From positions 23,197,936 through 23,261,935 of the forward strand of contig CAIIXF020000006.1 in the NCBI GenBank assembly GCA_903813345.2: a stretch of 64,000 nucleotides of DNA. The letters run 5' to 3'. Every line of letters begins with the position of its first letter. The first letter of the stretch is position 1. The notes beneath the pieces are model-generated. The model ran no database searches. It was not told where the DNA came from and worked only from the letters and a program-made list of their open reading frames with translations. Source of the DNA: Owenia fusiformis (taxonomy: Eukaryota; Annelida; Polychaeta; Sabellida; Oweniidae). Made by a program: the position numbers and the translations under genes. Below are positions 10,628-25,600 of the stretch, piece after piece.

Positions 10628-13600
10628 ATGGATGGCGGTGGTGATTCTATGCCAACAACCGTTGCAGGGTCCGGTGTACCAAATGAAGCTGCACTTCTTG
10701 CACTTATGGAAAAATCTGGATATCAGATGTTACAAGAAAACGGTCAGAGAAAGTATGGGGGACCGCCACCAAACTGGGAAGGCCCAGCTCCTCTAAGAGG
10801 ATGCGAGATCTTCATTGGGAAAATTCCCAGGGACTGTTACGAGGATGAACTTGTTCCCGTCTTTGAGAAGGTTGGGAAAATATATGAGTTGAGGTTGATG
10901 ATGGACTTTAGTGGTTCGAATAGGGGCTACGCTTTCGTTATGTACACAAACAAGGCTGATGCCGTCAAAGCCGTCAAAGAATTGAACAATTATGAAATTA
11001 GAAAAGGGAGGCTTCTAGGAGTTTGCCTCAGTGTCGACAACTGCAGACTATTTGTGGGAGGTATCCCTAAAAATAAGCAAAAGGATGAAATCCACACTGA
11101 AATGGATAAAGTGACGGAGGGAGTTGTGGACGTGATTGTTTACCCCAGTGCACAAGATAAAAGCAAAAACAGAGGCTTTGCTTTTGTCGAGTATGAAAGC
11201 CATAGGTCCGCGGCAATGGCGCGGAGAAAGTTGATCCCGGGTAGGATCCAGTTGTGGGGGCACCAGATAGCTGTTGACTGGGCAGAGCCCGAACAAGAGG
11301 TCGATGAAGAAGTCATGAAAAACGTAAGTAACTTGAACTTGAAAAAGTTTATTCATTCGCCGTCTGAAAAGTGGACATTGATGCAATAGGCCAGAGTACA
11401 CAAATAAATAAAACTTGTATAAAACTTTTATTGTTTGGAAAACATTGTACGGTGGTGAAATTATGTAAATCATACTTTCTGTTTTCATTCACAAAATGAA
11501 CGTAGGAAAATTGATAAGTTTGAACCCCGCTAATTTTGAAATGAAAAGACGGCCATTTTGATAAGATCAAAGAACAGGACAAGACTGGCGCTAAAATTTA
11601 ACTTCTTATTCCATACAAAAATTTGAAAAAAGTAGGGATTATCAAGACATTTCAACGCCGGATTTCAATGATGATTTGAAATACATTTGATTACGAACCT
11701 AAATTAGCAATAAATTTACAGGGAATTTGAATAGTTGATTATTATTTCAACCGTAGAAAACATCATGTGAAGTAATCACAATTAATTTCCCACAGCAAGT
11801 CAAACGTCAAAGCCACGCCCACTCAAACTTAATCTGCTGCCCTGGAAAATACTTCAAATAGATTGTTGAAGGGGGGGGGGGTTTAAGAGATTTCATAAAA
11901 GAGGTATTTGGCCAGAGATTTCACTTAAATGTGCAACAATTAGTGCAGAGGGGCCACTCGACAACGATCATGGACCAGTGTCAAAGTATATTTAGTTTGG
12001 ATATTTCATCAAGACTAACATACATTTTTATAATCTACAAAGAAACCCCCTACCCTGGTTTATTATTTCAGCTGATATTCATCTTGAAACGGGTTGGATC
12101 TTAAAAATCTATAAGTCACGCCTAACCATCGACAAGGTACAGTCACGTGACCGTGACAAAATATGCCGTAGTACACTTTTGATGTACAATGTCACTATTA
12201 ACTGATTTTAAGCAAAGACTATGATGTAGGTTTGATGCAGGTTTTCAAAAATAAATTTGAGGAATACAAAAAGGATTTCCTGTTTGATTTCGCGTGTATT
12301 CGATTTCAAAGACATTTATTTTTCTAATTACGTTAAAAGATCTTCGAGCAGTGCTCGATTTTTTTCGTTGTACGTCTACCCATACAATTGTTCTGTTGGA
12401 AAAATGTTGTTTTTTACACATTTCCTTTGATAATTTTCTCCCCTGACGTTTCGGAGTGTCGAATATTTTAATGAGAATGTGTTTCTCTAAACTGCACAAT
12501 TTAAGACGGGTTAAGATTTAATAAATATTCATGCATTTGGTATAATTAAAAAAATCAGAAATGTACGTTGTCAACTCACAGTGTATGTTGTCCCTGTAAT
12601 TGAAATTCATGAGTTATAATATTAAACATTGCAATGATTTAATTTCAAAATGCATTAAGGGTTTTATGCGTAACAAGTGATGTTCAACGAACATGCTGCT
12701 GTATCCCTAGTACAGATAAACAGGTAAGCGTGATATCTTCCGACCTTTTTGGCCACTCGGCGTCGGTACGTTACGTTATGTTTAGTTGCACTTTTATGAA
12801 TTTTAATAATCTCAAGGAATTCATGGAGAGATCTATACTAGCAAGATGAAATTTATGCTATAGGGTGTCCCGAAAGTATACCAATGTCTCCATAGTATGT
12901 GTCATATATCATTTTAAAGCTTATTAATTAAAGTCAGTTTTACACCAAAACAATAGTCGGTGTGTCTCCTTAGCCACCATGTTAACAGCAGCAATACTTT
13001 CCATATATGACCTTAAACAGGCTTCAAATAGGGATATGGCGTTTTGTAATCCTCATGAAACCTTTTTAAGGCATAAGAAGAGTTTCCTTGGAGTATCTAC
13101 CCTAAACGTCATCTTTTTAGAACTCAATAGCCATCCTATCTTCGAGAACAGCACCCATATTTTCTGTCACAGGGTCAGGGCTGTTTCCAGGATACTGAAA
13201 TGAACTATCTTTTTGACAAAACGCTAATTTTTGAAATGCCTGTTACTTTTTACCATTTGAACCATCATATTTGGCAAATCAATGTAACTTTGGATAAGTT
13301 TAAAAATGATATATGACACATACTATGGAGACTAAGGAGGGGGGCATACTTTGGGACACTGTATATCTGGAAAGTGCAGAAGTTCAAAAGGGCCAGGTAT
13401 GGAACACAAAAAAAAGAATTAGTAACATTGACATTTAATCATATCAATGACAATTTTATGGATTAACGGAAAAAATATTAGGGTAAATATATCTGATATG
13501 CCTATTAAATATTATTACTTTATTATCAAATATGTTCCTTCTATTACACGTACATTATAGCATTTCATTCACTGTAAAATTAACTGTGAATTGAGATCTG

Positions 13601-16600
13601 TAAGGCCAATGTGACAACATACATTCGAGTTGACAACATACATTATCTATTTTTCGTAGTAGCATCCAAAGTAAAAAGCGGTTTTGCATTAACTCTGAAT
13701 GTATATTTGTATACTTATCTTAAGTTGTGTTAGTCGTAGTTTGGCTGTTATTTGCATAGCAAAACAAAACTTAGAGAGAATTTTGAGAAAATCAGTCAAG
13801 ATTTAGAGATCCCTGACGTGCTGGGTAGATCTATAACAAGATATTGAAGTTGCTGAGGATCATTTAAAGTAGATATGCATAATTGCAACTTAATTACAAA
13901 TCGAATGCAACAACTACCTGATGATGAACTGACACAATATTGATCAAATCAATGCTAGTTCTTTCCTCGCTTCCTCATTCTAGAAAATGGCGATCTAAAA
14001 TGGCGGAAATGACATAGTACATCAAAAGTGTACTACGGTATATTTTGTCAATGTCACGTGACTGTACGTTGTCGATGGTCAGGCGTGTAAGTGGGACTCC
14101 TTTTATAGAAGCGTTGAACTGAATTTATACTTCTTAATGCTGAAATTGATAGTTCACTATACATTTAAGAAAATAGGTATGTCAAAGAAGATGTTAAGCC
14201 AAGTTGCCCCGATAGATGCCCTATCCCCTGATAGCTCAGAAAAAGTAAAAATTTTGAAATTTTTTCTCTACAGGCCTTGTTGCCCCTTTAATTATTACTG
14301 TGGAATGTGCTTAGGGAACACACCTGTTTTTAAATGCTCTGCTAAATCAGAATGTCAACTTGCTTCTTGATAGATATGTCTATCATCTACATGGTAAGTC
14401 TTGCATATCCCCATAAATGTGGGGTTGATTTTTCAAATCACCCCCACAACTACTTGTGCATTGAAAACTTGGGGTTGTAAAATGTTGTCAGTAGTTGACA
14501 CAAAGCTGAATTTTATCTAAATAACCACTAATCCATCTTATTTTACAACCTCAAGTTTTCAAAACACAAGTAGTTGTGGGGGTCCACATTTATGGGGGTA
14601 GTCTTGCACACATGCTATCATGATGAAATAGAATACTGCAAATTATGAAATGTGCAAACCCTAGTGCATTTCCACATAACCTTCTTTACTGGTAGAACAC
14701 ATTAAGTACATTTCATTGGATGTATTATTACAAATCCATACTGAGACCATGAAAGATCCTAAATGTTTCAATATAGTGCATGTACAAGTACCATTGAACC
14801 AAGTCAATTTATCCCAATCTTTGTATTGTGGTGGCTATTAAGATTTCAGTTGAAGTGTGCCATTACAGCTTTGCATAATCATCTTTTATCATCACCCAGC
14901 TAGTTGAACATTCATAAAATAAGGAAATACTTTACTCACTTCGAGAGCCATGTTAGATTTTGAAACTTATGGCTCTCAAACGGAGAAGTGAACAGCTAAT
15001 CAATCGTGACTTTTGAAATCGAATTAAGTCGATCCGCGGCTTACTTTTGGTCTCTAACTGTGTCTTGCATCAGTATCATCAATCCGTGTAAGTATTGGAG
15101 CGCTGGAGTACTTCTTTTTCGATCAAGACTTGTAAATTGTTCATCGAGTTAAAGATTTACAGACCTATTTCCAATATGGCGGTTTGCTAGGTGCGAGATA
15201 CGCAACGAACGAAATGAATTTTGAGAATTAGTTAGGTTCGGACAACCTCCGGAGATTTACGAAAATGTCCGAGCAGAAACCGCCGTATTGGAATTTGGCA
15301 GTAAAACGATTCACTCGACTAAACAATTACAAGTCTTGATCGAAAAAGAAGTACTCCAGCGCTCCAATACTTACACGGATTGATGATACTGATGTAAGAC
15401 ACAGTTAGAGACCAAAAGTAAGCCGCGGATCGACTTAATTCGATTTCAAAGGTCACGATCATTGAGCTGTCCAAATGCTCCGTGGGAAAGCTATTATATC
15501 AAAATCCAAATAGCTTTCGCAGGAAGTAAGAAATACTAACTATCTACATGTTTGTTTACCTCAATTCTTTCCTCATTTACAATGTCTATTGCATTTTAAA
15601 TAATTCAAAGCACAATCTCAGAAAATGTACACCTCCAATCCGCACTCTAAAATCATGGTACTAAACTGGTAACTGGTACCATACCAAAATCATGGTACTA
15701 AACTGGTACTGTTGTAGATTGGCTGTGTACCCTATCCAGTATCCAATATTTTGTTTCTTCAAAAGAGAGCTTCAATTACCCTCCCAAGTTAATGTTAAAT
15801 CAGACACTCTTAGGAATTTAGACCCAACATATATAAACTATTTCATGAATTTACTTTGGAATTAGATGATGTAAATAAAAGATTAATAGAACAATATATG
15901 TGTATGTTAATTTTATTTGTTAAACCTGTCTCTGTATTCCCCAACCCCTCCCTCCCACTTTTTACTGATAGCATACAGAGTGTCTCGAAAGTATTGGACC
16001 TCCCCTAGGCGGACATACCAATGTCTCCAATCATCATGGTGTGTGTCATATATTATATGAAATCCCAAGTTACGTTGATTTGCCAAGTATCATGGTTCGA
16101 CTCTCAAATGCAAAAACATCATTGGCATTTCAAAATATAGTGTTTGGCTAAAATTAAAGTTCAGTTCAGTATCCCCTCCCTATCTGACCTATATTAGAGA
16201 AATAATGGGGGAGGGGGGCTACAGTAGCTACTAGCTAATCGAAGTGTAGGGACTGGGGGAGATGGACTTCAAACTGTGAACTCAGACAATGTGTCATCAA
16301 ATCTAGGACAACCGGCATCTATATCCAGGCAAAGGCTAGACAATGTGGTGCTAAGTTGATCACACCTTTCATCTGGAATATAAAATTGTTTAATTTCCAG
16401 ATTAAATATTATGATAATCTGCTCTAGTTATCTATTCATAAAAAAAAGTTATATAAGATGAGATTTTCAAAGAAAGTTGTCTATAATTCCTTAGAAAATC
16501 TTTTCATCTTAAAGATGTAAGGTGTCTGATAGCCATAATAAGATTAACTGATATCAATATTATGCAATATATTGTTGTCTCTTGATGTTATGATTCAACA

Positions 16601-19600
16601 AGAGATCTTTTGAACTTTTTCTCTCAATCACTTGTCAAAATTCTTGCTGAACTGCACCCCTCCCTCCTACCATACTTTTACTCTCCCTGTGAAGGTTTAG
16701 TCTTGCTTCAAGACTCGCCCCCCCCCCCTCCTACTTTTATCCACTGTTGTTGAAGTAGACTAGGGGAGGGGGTTCAGGGTCTTGAAGCAAGACTATGTAA
16801 AGTTCTGGAAAGAAATCATTCTGAGGTCAGTCATGTCAGTGGGGAGGGGGTACTAAAGATAGATGCAGGACTTTTGTGCAACCTAGAACCTAGACTGTGC
16901 AAAATTAGATTATGAAATAAAATAAACCTAATATGCGCATGTTTACAGGTGAAGATCTTGTATGTGAGGAACCTCATGCTCACAACAACAGAAGAAACTT
17001 TAGAAGAGGTGTTCACCAAAGCTGCTGGAAATGACGGCTGTGTTGAGAGGGTAAAAAAAATTAGAGACTATGCCTTTGTGCACTTTAGAGAAAGGCAAGA
17101 CGCCATAACTGCCATGCACCAATTGAATGGTAAGTAGAAATAATGTTTTATATATTTAAAATCTGATGATTAAGATAAGTCAGTAATTGATTTGGGGAGA
17201 CTGCTTCCAAATGATGATATTCCCATTCTTATCTATTGAGGATAAAATGTTAACACATCTAGCAAATTTTGTTTAAACTTCACTCTTTGGTGTCATGAAG
17301 GGGGGGGGGGTATCCAAGAATTTGTAGATATATGTGGAAATATTGACCCCCAGGTTCAACTTTACATGGAGATAGGTTCATGTTTGGGCTGTTTCTCCCA
17401 CTTTGTTATATGGAGATACTGTAATGAGCATTTATGCCACATTATACTCAAAGATGTTTTATTTGTGAACTAATCTTACTAAAGGTCATCATGTAGAAGG
17501 GTCACCAATCAGAGTTATGCTTGCAAAACCAAATGGAAAGATGTCGCACATGTCACACGAGGATCGAGGTTCGATGAACCATATTGTTGAATATTTATAA
17601 TTGTTTGTTTACATTCTTTGAGGATTTTCAATCTGTTTATCCTCTTGTTTATTGAGACAGTTCAGATTATAGCCTTGCAGCGAACCCCTGTGTGTCATCC
17701 TAATTTTTTCTGAACAGTTGAGAAAATAGACAGTGGGAGAAGTGCAGGGGCTTGATGCAAGACTATATACGATTGTGTATATTCTAATGAAAATAAAAGT
17801 CATGATACTAGAGACTCTTTGAGATCCCCCCTGTCATTACATCTCTTTGAGATCACCCCCTTTCATCTCATGTGGAAGGTTTGATTCAGGATAAGACTAG
17901 TGCATAATTTTGGACTTGAATAACATTAACTTTATTCTCAGTCTTGTTATTTTGAGGAAAATATTTTCAATCAAAGTTTAATGGGATAGATCACCCAAGA
18001 ACTTGTGGCTTTCCACTGTTGTTTCAAAGCTGTCTCTAGAATGTGATATTGTATGGATTATGTGTTAATTAATAACTTCATTAAAACGAAGATTTATTTT
18101 GGGTTTGTTTTTGAGTTAATAACTAATTAACAACCAATACCCAGTTTCCTCTGTACATTGTTCACTTTAGTTTCATTTTGATCATTTTGTCTGACCTTTG
18201 ATCATAAATCGTTTGATAAAATAAAATAACAAATTGTAAATGTGAATTAATCAATCAACTCTTTGATTTATCTTTTGAAGGGATGTTTTCTTTTGAGATT
18301 ATGAAAATGGGATGATAATTTCAAAAATATATTCACACTGAATCAAATTAGAAGCAAAGGTGTATTGAAACCCTAAAAGAGCACATAGAACTATCATATA
18401 TCCTGCAGATAGGTCTACACTAACACATGATATTTAATCTATTGTACAAATCACATTTTGTTTGCTTAACCAATAGACTTGTTGCCTTAAATTGTTTGAT
18501 TTACTTACATTTAACCATTAATGTAAACCAAACTTGGGTGAATTAAAAGATCAAAATATTTCAAGTTAACCTTTCAATGGATTTGTTTTACTTTATGGTC
18601 TGTAATGCTATGATATTTGTCAGTAAAAGGTACCACAGTATGTTCGCAGTTCAATCTTAAAAACTTTCTTACAAGGAAGAAACTTCTTTTGTCATCTTTA
18701 TAATTTTCATACTTTATACAAAAATTATTTCAAGCAATTGTAGGATGTTGAAATAGAAATGTGACTTTAGATTCAGATTTAAAAACAACATTTAGAAATT
18801 ATTTAATTTACTTCAGAGCCTGATTTATTTTATTTTCGACATTTCACAAGTTTAAAAGTGGATGTCCACAGTTGCATTCTCTGAAGTAAATGAACTTATG
18901 TTAATGATCTCTGGATGAAATTGCTTGGATCAACTGGCTTACAGGCATTCAGGGATATATCACATTGATACATGTATTTATATGATATGAACAAAAACTT
19001 AAACATTTTTTGTAAATCAAACTTTTTTATTTTTCACAGGTCAGCTAGTTGATAATGCACGTGTGGAGGTCTGTCTAGCTAAGCCAGTGGACAAGACAGA
19101 CTATGTGAGATACACAAGAGGTGGTCATGCTCCACAGTTCCAACAGGTAACTAATACAAAAACAATTTAATTTTTTTGATATTGAAATGGATTTAAAAAT
19201 AAAATGCCATTTAATATTATCATAGATTAGATTAGATTATCATAAATTCTTCATCCCTTTTTGGAGTAATTAATCCTATATGTGGACAAATCTTTAGGCA
19301 GATGTATAATTTAATTTTATTATGAATAAAAAATATTGCTGCACCATGTCTCGCAACTCCCATTTGATGAAGCGGATATGAAATTGGAAAATACTTTCAT
19401 CGGCTTCCTGGTTCTTCATAATTTCAATTACATTTCAGGGATATGCTGGAGGATTTGAAGCTGTTCCATTCACTGGAGGTGCGCCCCAATACTACGGTCA
19501 ATTCGGCAACATGCCTGTTGGAAGGTAAGTTTAATTGTTGTAATATCTATTAAATTCCTGTTGCAATAACGCAGATGCGAGTAGGTAGTTATCAGTTTCA

Positions 19601-22600
19601 CCACCAGGTGGCTCGTTCGGGTCAGATAGCATGGCGGGTATAGTAGAAAGTTCCCTTTAACTTAAATTACATCTGTTTTAGCGGTTCGAATTTCATATAA
19701 CCCTTATGTATCTAATAGTTATGCTAATCAAAATATTTCCAGTAAATGATAATGTTATCTGACCAATACAACAAAAGATATTTCACTTTTTGTGATTTTT
19801 TAACATGGGCTCTATGGAGAATCAACCCGAACTAGAAGTCACACTTTCAAAAATATTAAATTTTCAAACTAGATAAACAATTTTCGAAACCATATTTTTT
19901 AGATGTACTTTTACATGTAAATTTCAAATATAACATCGCTTTGACTGAATTTTGAATATTTAACGGCGTAAATCAAGATTTTTTCTACTCGCATCTAGTC
20001 TATTGTTGCAAAACTTTACCAGTTACTATTTCATCCCCACAAGTTGTGACATATTGTTATAGTGTCCAACTTTTTTTGTGAACAGTCTTTAGCATTTGGC
20101 TAAATAGCATCTATAGCAAATGGCAAGTGGTGACATTTTGCATGTTAATGCCTTGTATTGTCTTGTGTTATTACTTCAATTAGCAATTCATCAAATGAAA
20201 AATCACCGTAGTACAGTATTTATTTATCTGAATGATTTCACTTTTTCTCATCATCTCGGTAAAAAGTAACATGGCAATTATTTAGTTTTAAACAGGAGTG
20301 GGAAGCTTTTTTGTTTTTTGTTTCTTGTGAACTGAGAGAGTGACTTAGTACAAATATTTTGGTAGCCAACACCATGCAGTAAATGTTCAATAAATCTGTC
20401 ATTAGACCTATAAAAATAGTTCAAAACAAAAGGACTTTTAATATTTACATTGTTTCAATGAAAACATATTATGAGAAAATATGTTTAAAGCTTATATGTT
20501 TATTTGGCATTCATTGACCATGATTCTCTCAAATAGAAAATAAAATAAAACAATGAACAAAACTTGCAACTAAAGAATAACTGAATTCTCTTAGAAAAAG
20601 AGGAGCAATGTGTTCTACACATCCATATTTTGGGAAATCCTCATATACGAGAAATGTTATTTTTTCATTAGCGGCCAAAGTATGAAACATTCATTCATAT
20701 TTATTATTTTCAGGGGATTCACACCAGCAGCCAGGGGAGGTATGAGGCCTCCAATGATGAGAGGAAGGGGTAGGGGTGCTGCAGGTTCACGAGCTGCTGG
20801 GGGGAGAGGGGGTTATACCCACCCAGGATTTAGGGGAAAACATCCCGCAGAGGTATGTTATCAATTTATTTACCCAAATAATTATTAATAAATCTATTGT
20901 AGGTATACATCCCATGGATTAATATGTTTACATGTGTATATATTAACACCATGTAGCGACTTATCTTTATTTTTCGCAGGTGTTCAGCTAGTCTAGCGTT
21001 AAGGCTCTGCATCCCCCCCATTATTAGGTCTCTTACACAGGGCCAGAAAATAAAATGAGTGGGATGATCAGAGACTTAACGGGAAGCTATCATTATTTAA
21101 TATAATGTAGGGGGCACTGTACAGTAGTGCATCTCCTTGCTATTTACATCTGGTGCCCCTTCTGGCTGGGCTTGTTCACAATTATCATGTGTTCATAGTT
21201 CACCATAGAGCACAGTCTCCCCACTCCCAGGGCCTGTCTCTTCCTGGGGAGGGGCAGCCTGTTGGACTCGATATAACGACCTCCCTCATGTTGTTACCCT
21301 CTCCAGGCCGTTGCCGTCCCCAGGGGTGGCATTCTGTGCTCAGGGGGTATAATGAAACATTGGACACTTCTTCGGGTTATTTGATAAAATAACTCATTTG
21401 TTTCAATGTTACATTCTTCTATAGCAATACAATAACTTACAATATTTCCTGTATATGGGAAATGAGGACTTCATTCATGAAAATTTAACAGTCTAAATAT
21501 TACTGTTGTTAAGTAGAAAAAAACAAACCTGAGTTCACTATACTATTTAGAAGCCATTGAACACTCAGTAGTTAGTACCACGTCACTGATAAAATCTCAC
21601 CATTCCTTCCTCATAGTTACTCATTTATAACCTACTTAATAACAACGCTTATGAAATTTTTCAAATCCCAATGATTTTTCTGGCCCATATGGTAATACCA
21701 TCCCCATGATTTGAGACTGCTTTATTACTGACCCAAATATTAATTACCTTCATCAAATGAATTAAAATGACATCTATAGTTGAAGAACCACTGAAGCTTA
21801 GTAGTGTTTTCTTGTATAAAAGGCTTAGGAACTAACAATAGCAAAAAATGTTCTTAAAATTATATTCATTTAAAGTCCTACCCACCCTTGCTGATTTTAT
21901 TTTTATTAATTTGTCTATAAATGGCTTAGGAACTAACAATAGCAAAATGTTCTTAAAATGATATTTATTAACAGTCCTACCCACCTTAGCTGATTTTTTT
22001 AGATACTAACACTACTGGGCAACTTAATTTGAGAAATGAATTGACATTGGAAACTTATGAAAATTTTAAGTTTCAATGAAAATTGTGACATTATGCAATG
22101 TGATAAAATAAACGACTGTATTCTGCTTGTAAAATAAATGCATGGCACAAAATTAAATCTTCCTGACTTCCTGAAAAGGGTTTGAGATATGTCCTTGGTC
22201 AAGCTCATAACTGCATGCCTCTATGATCAAATTTGTTATACAGATTGACAAATACCATTTCACAGTTTTTATTATATCTGATTGGAAAGGGAAGTGGTGA
22301 AATCATGTTCCACATATGGTAAACATGGAAAAAAGAAAGATTGGTAAAAATAGGTGTTTACTGGGACATTGGGCTTAGGTGCTTAAATGCATGATTTCTC
22401 TCAATATTCATATTGATATCTCTAATTTCCACGCAATTTATATTTATACAAACGAGTGTTTGTTTTATTAAGTTTTGCAGTGTTGCAATGATCCAGATGT
22501 TAAAATTCTGAATAGTGTGGAAATTACGGGAATATATTTGAATGAGACTTTGCTGGTTTGAGAAGTACATGAAATACTGGAAAATAGCATGACATATAAG

Positions 22601-25600
22601 TCATAAAGAGAACAACCATGGAATTAGCATGAACCTTTACTAACATTTGTGAAGGCCATGCTTCTGTGCAAATTATTTATGGTGAAGGAAATTGATGATT
22701 GATATTTCAACCCCATTGAATACATATTATCAGTACAGGTTCAATTTCGAGGATACTCTTGAATCTATCATATACATTGGTGAAAATAAGATTAAATTCA
22801 CAAATATGATTCAGATAATTTTATCATTTGCCATAGGTGAATATTTAGCTATAGGCTTGATTAGAGACTTATGGTATAATATTCTGTAGAATCTCAAATA
22901 TGTACATTGCCCTCCTATGTCTCAAGTGCTTGCAATTTATCATGTTGTTATCAATAAAATTAGTCATAAAGGTTAATATTGAATAGGTTAATTTTTAACC
23001 GATTTGCAAATAACGAAAATAGCTTGAACACGTGGATCTGTGGTTGTTCAAATGGATTAAACGGCAACCTAAGCATCTTAATTCATTTATACAGTCATAT
23101 CGATTAGGCAAATGTACCTTTTATGAATGATCCAATTTTGATTAATATATTTTAAATAAGCTAATTATTATTCATGATTATTATTTATTTAGAATTCAAA
23201 TGTGGATCATTCTGATTTTATACAACGATTTTTAAATCCCCAAGAACCACATCATACCTATAGTTAAAAAATACCATTAGCTTAAAATATACTATAAGAT
23301 TTTGTAATATGGTTGATTGAGTGGTATGGCCTGGTATAATAAAATGGCCGCCAATTTTGGTTTCAGTCCGATTTAAATGTCGATGATTTGGTAGGACTAG
23401 GGGTTAAGCGCCCTAGACTCGAAGTGTTGCCTAGTGAAGTACGTATTAATTGTAAATCTGATTGCTGATGCTGTAAATACCCTTACGCAAGATTTCATAC
23501 TTTTCAGAAATCAAGAAAATCGGATAACAGAAACATATGCTCTGCATTTCTTAGTTCTATATTTTGTGATGTTCATTTGATAATATAAAGAGTACTAGTT
23601 AAAATGTACATGTATATATGAAATGAAGTTCAAAAATTATTTGGAAAATGAAATATGATTTCCGAGTAAGGGTAGCCGTATAGTGTAATGATGTGAATCA
23701 AATCTGCTGATTTCTCTGATCAATTCTGCAACTTGTGATTTATCTTCTTGTGGTTTCTGCATAAAACAAACAATTGAATGGTAAACATTCCTTGGCCTGT
23801 TTGGTTTAACTCCAATGGAAGCTTATTTATTCAAAATGTTTGTACTTTGTTTTTAATGCAGAAATCCAAAGGAGAATCTTTCTAATGAATCGAGAGTATC
23901 TGATTGATAAATGGAACTTGTAGCTAAATCTTTGCTTGTTTCTCTGATGAAATGTCTAAAAAATATTAAAAACGTTAGAACATCACACAGAAAACCATAT
24001 CTGGTTGTTTCTTATCAAAAGGACACTATTGGATTATGTGCAAGTGATCTAATCTAATAGATTATACAAAGATGTAATGTTTTTAACAATTTCTGAATTT
24101 ACCATAATTAAATTGACATTTCATTGTGAAATATATGCAAATTCTTATAGATAGATAGACCCACCAGCTTGCTATTGTGCCCAACCCACATATAGTGTAA
24201 CCTTCAGCTTTGAAACATTTTTTCAACAATAGGTGGCACTGCATGTAATGTGCCCGAGATGATGCAAATGAGTTCAATTGAACTCCAACTAAAATACTGC
24301 ATGTCTATTGAATTTGAATGCGATGAATGTTATAATGAAGTTTAAATTACAGGAAATTACGATACTAACACATAGGATTTAGATTTGCATGATTGACCAT
24401 TGTAGGATCGGCTATTTAACATTAGACCTGGGATGAAGCTAACCCCTACTGACCCCATCACACTAAAACCACAGTCAATGAAATCTCCAGTCCAGGTACT
24501 AAATTAAAGGCACTTGTTTTGATGAATCTGCTATTTAAAGGCTCTGTATTGAACACAGGAATTGACTATTGTGAATGTCCTAAATATGACATTTTACCAG
24601 AGACTTTCATAAAAGAAAGTTTGTAAATTATGGACTTAAAATAAAAATCAATTGTTAATGCAGTTGAAATTGAAATATTTTTATTATTATTAATATGGCA
24701 ATTGTAGAATCAAATCTCATCAAAGATATGAATTAAATGAGAACTGATTTTCACATTTAGGATAATCATAAATCAGCAAAAATGAATTAGCATGAAATCC
24801 CTTTAAATTCTCATACAAGAACTAACATTAAGAGCATCAATTAACATTGCATTTTGTCTTAATTATTAAACCTATGATGTACAAGTAAAATCAAATTGTA
24901 ATGTACCCCCATCATATTTTAATGATAAACAATTGAGATTGAGTAATGATATAGACTTTGTTTTGGTTGGGCCTTGTAACAAGATATCTTCTTAACCTCC
25001 AATGAATGTCATGGGAAATGCTTTTGTATTTGTGATATTGTGCTATATTGACCTCATTTACTATGATTCATATTAATTTTGTCAGTAATATATCAAGAAA
25101 ATCAAGTTGATTACTTTTTTTTTATCAAACTAAAATTCAAAAATCAGAAGGTGATTCATCATTTGAATATATCTCAAGTCACAATATAGACAGGAGTTTT
25201 GAACATATCTCTAACTGAAAATGAGCACACTCCAGTGTTCCAAATCATTTTGGGTGAAATACCAGTCACTTCCATCTGAATCCTTTTGTCTGTGATCACC
25301 ATTATCTTAAACATTGAAATATTTGTTAATGACCACGTGCCCGACTGTACGATGATTAACAACCCTCTTTCCTTTCCTACAGACCCTTGAGGAGTTTTGC
25401 ACCAAGAATGGAATGGGATCTCCAGTTTACCAGCTCCACTCTGCTATTGATCGTGAAAGCAATGGAGACGTCCAACTCTTCTTATATAAGGTTTGTACTC
25501 ACATTTTTTCAAGAGGGACCCAGGTCTTATATTTAGGAAAGAGTACTTATGATAGTTTGTGGTGGTGACATATTGTTTTAGTCTTCAACTTTTTTGTGGA

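Noticed and set aside
12979-13203. 74-codon open frame inside a MITE
   Set aside because: Lies within a non-autonomous element, no domain, overlaps sequence explained by the inverted arms.
23385-23430. tRNA-Ser-like fragment GGGGTTAAGCGCCCTAGACT
   Set aside because: No B box, no T arm and no acceptor pairing; too short to call.
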